From an uncultured Paracoccaceae bacterium (GTDB lineage: Bacteria > Pseudomonadota > Alphaproteobacteria > Rhodobacterales > Rhodobacteraceae): DNA of 64,000 nt. Shown one piece after another: positions 59,684 through 64,000 of the stretch. The stretch lies in NCBI GenBank assembly GCA_947492475.1, contig CANLNM010000001.1, positions 620,001 to 684,000 of the forward strand, written 5' to 3'. Within the stretch, counting starts at the first letter, position 1. The number at the start of each line of letters is the position of its first letter. Below the pieces are notes generated by a model. That model worked only from the letters and a program-made list of their open reading frames with translations. It had not been told where the DNA came from and made no database searches. The translations under genes were made by a program, and so were the position numbers.

Positions 59684-60613
59684 ATGGGCGAATTGACCAG
59701 TGTGATCCTTCCGGTCTTTCTGGTCATTGGATTTGGGTATCTGGCCGTTTGGCGCGGGCTGTTTAGCAATGAGGGCGTGGATGCCCTGATGCGGTTCACC
59801 CAGACCTTTGCGATCCCTGCCCTGCTGTTTCGCGCGATTTCCACGCTGGACCTGCGCGCCGGATTTGATTTTGCGCTGTTGGGCACGTTTTACACAGGGG
59901 CTTTGACCGGCTTTGTTCTGGCGCTGTTTGGCGCGCGGATTTTGTTTAACCGCCCATGGGAAGACAGCGTCGCCATCGGGTTTGCAGGGTTGTTTTCCAA
60001 TTCGCTATTGCTGGGCGTCCCCATCATGGAACGGGCCTATGGCACCGACGCCTTGGGGCCGAACTACGCGATCATCGCGATCCATTCGCCATTTTGTTAC
60101 GGCATCGGCATCACCACGATGGAAATCGTGCGCGCCCGCGGCGCCCCGGCTCGTCAATTGCCGCAAAAGGTGTTAAAGGCGATGTTTTCCAATGCGTTAA
60201 TCGTGGGCATCACGCTGGGCTTTATTGTTAATCTGGGCAGCATTCCCATGCCGTCGGTGCTGACAGATGCGTTGGATTTGCTGACCCGCGCGGCATTACC
60301 GGCGGCGCTGTTTGGCCTTGGGGGTGTTCTTTATCGGTACCGTCCAGAGGGCGATTTACGCACCATCCTTTATGTCTGTCTGATTTCGCTCATCATCCAT
60401 CCGGCCATCGCATGGGGGCTGGGCCGGTCGTTTGATCTGTCCGACGAAGCCTTTCGATCAGTGATCGTCACAGCGGCCATGGCCCCGGGCGTGAACACCT
60501 ATGTCTTTGCCAATATGTACGGCGTTGCCAAACGGGTTGCGGCGTCGGTTGTGTTATTTGGCACCGCGTTGACGATGTTAACGGCGTGGATGTGGCTGGC
60601 TATTCTGCCTTAA
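59684..60613 (+). CDS. AEC-family (auxin efflux carrier-type) transporter
   Basis: Membrane carrier of 309 residues with ten helices in two five-helix halves. Family features are VILPVFLVIGFGYLAVWRG at the start, FAIPALLFRAISTLD (about 43-57), GFAGLFSNSLLLGVPIMERAYG (about 98-119) and the second half ending APGVNTYVFANMYGVAKRVAASVVLFGT. Substrates in bacteria include malate and other organic acids, unknown here. Ends in a four-base convergent overlap with the next gene. Confidence 0.88.
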   Translation: MGELTSVILPVFLVIGFGYLAVWRGLFSNEGVDALMRFTQTFAIPALLFRAISTLDLRAGFDFALLGTFYTGALTGFVLALFGARILFNRPWEDSVAIGFAGLFSNSLLLGVPIMERAYGTDALGPNYAIIAIHSPFCYGIGITTMEIVRARGAPARQLPQKVLKAMFSNALIVGITLGFIVNLGSIPMPSVLTDALDLLTRAALPAALFGLGGVLYRYRPEGDLRTILYVCLISLIIHPAIAWGLGRSFDLSDEAFRSVIVTAAMAPGVNTYVFANMYGVAKRVAASVVLFGTALTMLTAWMWLAILP

Positions 60614-61038
60614 CGCGCACAAAGCCGGGTCTGCGGATCAAGCCGCACATAGTCCTGCGCGGAAATGCGATGCATGTCCGTAAACGGCACAAATTGCCAT
60701 TCGGTCAGGAATTTGTTCAGGATCCCGCCCCGCAAATATTCAGCAATCTGCGGATTGCCGACCCATTCCACATTCACGTTTGACGAATGAAACCCGATAC
60801 GTGCGTCAGGGGCCAAACATGCATTTGGCAATGTTGTGAAAATCGTACAGGCAGAATTGCAAAATCCTCGGATTTCAATCGGTCCCCCCCACCGTTCCAG
60901 TCGTTTTCGATCTGCAATCGCCGAAATAATCTGCCCGCCGGGGTCATTCTGGATCACATGAAGCGCACCGCGAGGTGGGTCCCGTCGGTCGGTACATGCC
61001 ATCAATGCCAGCGCCAAAAACAACGGGAGGATTTTCAT
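60610..61038 (-). CDS. COG3904-like periplasmic lipoprotein with ClpP-like fold
   Basis: The 142 residues start with a lipoprotein signal (MKILPLFLALALMAC, cysteine 15). The mature part shows a Gly-rich NDPGGQIISAI helix start (about 31-41), then IRGFCNSACTIFTTLPNACLAPDARIGFHSSN (cited about 56-87), the SAC nucleophile-like pattern and GFH(G/S) of predicted periplasmic ClpP/SDH-type proteases. It is short and lacks the usual C-terminal half, so activity is uncertain. GGGAGG lies six bases upstream. Converges on the AEC gene. Confidence 0.75.
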   Translation of the reverse strand: MKILPLFLALALMACTDRRDPPRGALHVIQNDPGGQIISAIADRKRLERWGGPIEIRGFCNSACTIFTTLPNACLAPDARIGFHSSNVNVEWVGNPQIAEYLRGGILNKFLTEWQFVPFTDMHRISAQDYVRLDPQTRLCAR

Positions 61039-61092
61039 AGATCACCTTTGAAACTGATATCGATCATTCGGTTCACTCTATCGCAGGCCCGA

Positions 61093-61419
61093 TCACAGCA
61101 AGCAAGCGCGCACAATCAAAGGCGGGGTGGTCACGGCCGCCTGAGACCCATCCTGGGACAGAATGAGGGTATCAACGGTGTGGACCAGGCTGCCTTCGTT
61201 GGCGACCAAAAACCCAACGGTATTGCGCGCCAGAACCTGTCCCGGGGCGGGCCGCGCGTCAGGTGCAATCCACAGGGATGTTTCCCCATAAAGCCCAACA
61301 ATACCTTCGATATCATGGGCCGCTGCATAGGCGTTAAACTGGTCGTTGAACGCATATAATTCAGCTTTGAGCGCGGAATGATCCAGCTGTGCAAATGCGG
61401 ATGTCGCCATCATCAACAG
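61093..61419 (-). pseudogene. SnoaL/NTF2-like secreted protein remnant
   Basis: The frame on the minus strand reads ...KRILTTFAALLMMATSAFAQ: a clear signal peptide, but the codons before KRIL are ggt-cca and then a stop, with no start codon where MKRIL would be expected. Only an internal TTG-ATG-ATG (61416-61408) could start translation, which would break the signal. The domain itself begins as an NTF2-like fold (ALKAELYAFNDQFNAYAAAHDIEGIVGLYGE) and ends early after about 105 residues without the last strands. Both ends therefore look damaged. See the fused TetR gene on the other strand. Confidence 0.65.
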
Positions 61420-61995
61420 CGCGGCAAATGTGGTAAGAATGCGTTTTGGACCAAAGGCTATGACGGCACATCCATGAAGGATCTGACCTCAGCGATGGGG
61501 ATCAGCGGGCCCAGCCTTTATGCGGCCTTTGGGGACAAACGGGAATTATACCTTAAAACGATCGACCATTATGCCGATGTGGACAATTGCGCGCCCATCG
61601 TAGCGTTTGAGTTCGAAACAAACATCGTCAAAGCGGTGCGCGACTTTCTGGAATCGGTGATTTTGTATTCAACCGCCCAAGATGGCGGGGCCAAAGGCTG
61701 TTTCTTAGCCTCATGTGTGTCGACCAGTGTCAGTGAAGTGGACGGCGTATCGGAACGTATGGAAAAGGCGATTGCCTCTACGTATGATCGGCTTGCGGCG
61801 CGATTTGAATGGGAAAAACAGCTGGGCAACCTGCGCCCCGATTTCCCTTCAAAGGCGCGTGGTGCGTTGATGTATGACATGCGGCAGGGCTATGTGTTTC
61901 GCACACGTGCTGGCTCTACGGCGCAGGATTTGCTGGTTGATATTGATGACCGTGTGCAAATGATCCTAGCAAATCCAAGTGATCCTGCGCGCTGA
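61378..61995 (+). pseudogene. TetR-family regulator lacking its N-terminal helix
   Basis: From Phe at 61444 onward the protein is a normal TetR regulator: FWTKGYDGTSMKDLTSAMGISGPSLYAAFGDKRELYLKTI (cited 61444-61563), then a ligand domain to the stop. The usual first 20-25 residues (helix 1 with its start) are absent; the frame upstream is the antisense of the SnoaL-like signal sequence (MIQLCKCGCRHHQQRG...). A message could start at ATG 61378, but the first DNA-binding helix would be nonsense. It is probably a broken gene. Confidence 0.65.
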
Positions 61996-62136
61996 TCACA
62001 ACATTTTATGGCCACCGCTATGACTGACCATATTCACAAGCCCAAAGAAAGAATGCATGCTCATGTTTAGGTGCAGTGAAGAAGTCATTAATCTTTGCAC
62101 GTTAGACTCGCGGTACCTTGTCAGGAGAGAGGTTCC

Positions 62137-64000
62137 TTGCGCAAAAAACTAAGAACCTGGGCCATTGTGCTGATTGCCGGAGCCACTGCAATTGGCTTAT
62201 CGCTTTTTGGCGCCCAATCTCTGCTGTCCTGGGCCCTGGAACGTGAGGCCAGACTGATCGGGATGGATTGGGCCCATCATATCGAAAGGCAACTGGCCAA
62301 TCTCACTGAAATCACCCATCGAGACGATCCCTCGAACCCTAATTCAGTGCCTGATATCAGTCTGTTATATAGTCTGATCGACGACGTTTTTGAAATTGGG
62401 CATATGTACCAGTTCGATTACATCAACGTGAACTGTCATTGTCATATTAGCCTGAACACGGTTCCTCCAACGGACGCAGCGGCTGATCCTCATGCGGGTC
62501 ATAACCATGGGAACGGCGACAACCCCGCGACGACTTCGTCTTTCGAACGTGACACGGCCAACGGTCAGGTACGCGGTACAACAACAACTCAGATGTGGCG
62601 GCATGTTTTTACCAACACCGCTCAACATCCCCCCCCACCAATGGAAGAGGCCGATCCGTACCAATACCCCGTTAATCGCGCGACCGTGACCCGCATCATT
62701 ACCGAACAATCGCACGGCATTATTTTGCGGCAAAACGTGTCAACATTCCTGCCTTCAACATTTGCAGAGGTGTATCACCCGGTCTTTGATGGGGCTGAGC
62801 TGACCTATATGATGCGCATTCTGGTCAATTTGGAAAACCAAGCCCTGTTTTATCGACAGTTTTTTTGGATTGCGATCGCGCTGAGCCTGCTGACATTAGC
62901 CGCCGCGATTGGTTATCCAACCCATCGGTATGTCGTTGCTGCACGGCATAAACAAACCGCTGACAAGCGGGTCGAATACTTAGCCAATTATGACATTCTG
63001 ACCGGTGTTCACAACCGTAACAGTTTTCAAGATACGATCCCCGATCTTTTGCATCACTGTAAGGAAAACAACCATTCTGCTCTGCTGATCGCATTGGATT
63101 TAAACGGATTTAAGGGGATCAATGATTACCACGGCCATCCCGTGGGAGACCAAGTGCTAAGGCAATTTGCCCACTTTCTAAAACAGAATGTTCCGACTGA
63201 CAGCTATATTGCGCGATTGGGGGGCGATGAATTTGTTGTGGTCGTCAGCGACATTCCCAAAGCCGACTTTAATTATCAGGACTATTTCCAGCTTGCGCCG
63301 TCTCTCAGCGTTAATATTCATGAGGGGCACCAACGATTAAAGTTAGGAATTTCGGGTGGCATTGTTCGGTTTCCGCAAGATGCTGAAACAGCCAAGGAAC
63401 TTCTTCAATTGGCGGACCTTGCTCTTTATGCTGCAAAATCAAACCCTTCTGGTGAGTTACGGGAATTTTCCCCGGACATGAAGGCCGATTTCTTTCATCG
63501 CCTTAAAACAAGAGAAGAGTTTCGAGAGGCGCTGAATCAATCCCAAATTGAGCCTTATTATCAGCCGATTGTGAACATGCATTCAGGCACCGTCGAAGGT
63601 GTCGAAGCCTTGGCACGCTGGAACCATCCTGAAAAAGGTTTGTTAACGCCCTTTTCCTTTCTGGAAGCGCTTCAGGACAGCGACCTCAGCGCGAAACTTG
63701 GGCAGGTCATGTTTGAAAAAATCGTGACTGACATGGCTGAATGGCAACGTTTAGGAATTCCGTTTCGGCATGTGGGCATCAACATCACGGATGGGGACCT
63801 AAAGCAGAGCACGTTTGCCGCATCAATTGTAGACGGGCTTGAGAGTCACGGGTTGAAACCTTCGAATTTGACTATCGAAGTCACCGAAAATTGCCTGTTT
63901 GGCCCGGAAAAGCACAAATTTATCGACCATTTGGAATGCCTGCGCAATGCAGGATGTGCGATCGCCTTGGATGATTTTGGCACTGGGTTCTCCTCCATCA
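62137..64000 (+). CDS. GGDEF-EAL cyclic-di-GMP protein with His-rich periplasmic loop (runs off the window)
   Basis: Bifunctional c-di-GMP cyclase/phosphodiesterase candidate, 3' end missing. The start is TTG at 62137 with AGGAGAGAGG five bases upstream. Layout: membrane helix (about 8-30), periplasmic sensor (31-242) with CHCH (100-103) and PHAGHNH (118-124), second helix (about 243-265), GGDEF domain with intact GGDEF (362-366, motif RLGGDEF), and EAL domain with EVEAL-type EAL (490-492) and DDFGTGFSS at the window end. Both catalytic signatures are intact, so either activity is possible. The His-rich loop suggests metal sensing. Confidence 0.9.
   Translation, partial: MRKKLRTWAIVLIAGATAIGLSLFGAQSLLSWALEREARLIGMDWAHHIERQLANLTEITHRDDPSNPNSVPDISLLYSLIDDVFEIGHMYQFDYINVNCHCHISLNTVPPTDAAADPHAGHNHGNGDNPATTSSFERDTANGQVRGTTTTQMWRHVFTNTAQHPPPPMEEADPYQYPVNRATVTRIITEQSHGIILRQNVSTFLPSTFAEVYHPVFDGAELTYMMRILVNLENQALFYRQFFWIAIALSLLTLAAAIGYPTHRYVVAARHKQTADKRVEYLANYDILTGVHNRNSFQDTIPDLLHHCKENNHSALLIALDLNGFKGINDYHGHPVGDQVLRQFAHFLKQNVPTDSYIARLGGDEFVVVVSDIPKADFNYQDYFQLAPSLSVNIHEGHQRLKLGISGGIVRFPQDAETAKELLQLADLALYAAKSNPSGELREFSPDMKADFFHRLKTREEFREALNQSQIEPYYQPIVNMHSGTVEGVEALARWNHPEKGLLTPFSFLEALQDSDLSAKLGQVMFEKIVTDMAEWQRLGIPFRHVGINITDGDLKQSTFAASIVDGLESHGLKPSNLTIEVTENCLFGPEKHKFIDHLECLRNAGCAIALDDFGTGFSSI

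Overview
The window reads as a chromosome segment of a marine-type alphaproteobacterium of the Rhodobacterales (Roseobacter group). Supporting signs are the block accB-accC-aat-DUF2155-mlaD-NDUFA12, several single-domain proteins typical of that order, moderately high GC, frequent four-base ATGA gene overlaps, and complex-I subunit NDUFA12, which is an alphaproteobacterial/mitochondrial protein. No genome-scale phage, IS element or CRISPR array is seen; the only clearly compositionally foreign stretch is a small AT-rich gene at 9628-10284. One tRNA gene is present (tRNA-Ser, anticodon TGA).

Layout. 1-1.6 kb: the last two genes of a branched-chain amino-acid-type ABC transporter, closed by a terminator. 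1.7-9.6 kb: a small acidic unknown protein, then housekeeping genes (accBC, aat, DUF2155, mlaD, NDUFA12, ridA, clpX, clpP) and an ArsR-type repressor with an SRPBCC partner behind a striking twin operator. 9.6-10.3 kb: AT-rich DUF2971 gene. 10.4-18.9 kb: a complete type I secretion unit (HlyD-like adaptor, ABC exporter, TolC-like lipoprotein) with its probable substrate, a 1149-residue Bap-like repeat adhesin. 18.9-22.7 kb: BrkB/YihY membrane protein, a small P-loop kinase, and the phosphonate genes DUF1045 and phnM with a possible Pho box. 22.7-31.4 kb: an acetate-linked cluster on the minus strand (acs, adk, DUF4212 + sodium:solute symporter, a cNMP/CBS/DUF294 signalling protein, an unknown membrane protein and a membrane-anchored PAS-like/DEDDh exonuclease). 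31.8-33.6 kb: SLAC1-type anion channel divergent from an NsrR-type nitric oxide sensor. 33.6-43.6 kb: a xylose-type regulon (xylG, xylH, xylF, ROK regulator, aldose epimerase, xylulokinase) into which a secreted VCBS/CRTAC1-like propeller protein and a di-heme cytochrome c peroxidase are translationally coupled; no xylose isomerase is seen.

43.8-49.2 kb: urease operon ureDABCEF-(DUF3995)-ureG. 49.2-53.6 kb: a zinc-responsive unit (Zur behind a near-perfect 26-bp dyad, a His/Asp-rich ZrgA-like protein, an ABC ATPase and FtsX-like permease, two tandem DUF3299 proteins). 53.7-60.6 kb: tRNA-Ser, SPOR lipoprotein, D-Ala-D-Ala carboxypeptidase, tmk, holB, tatD, an MBL-fold hydrolase and an AEC transporter as a compact plus-strand run. 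60.6-64 kb: a COG3904-like lipoprotein, remnants of a SnoaL-like gene and a TetR gene whose 5' ends appear fused by deletion, and a GGDEF-EAL protein with a His-rich periplasmic loop that runs off the window.

The most interesting items are the membrane sensor-exonuclease tied to acetate uptake, the xylose regulon with coupled periplasmic redox-type proteins, the ZrgA/ABC/double-DUF3299 zinc unit with its Zur box, the ArsR operator that contains its own start codon, and the divergent gene pair apparently decapitated by one deletion. All functional statements are inferred from sequence reading alone; no database search was run.
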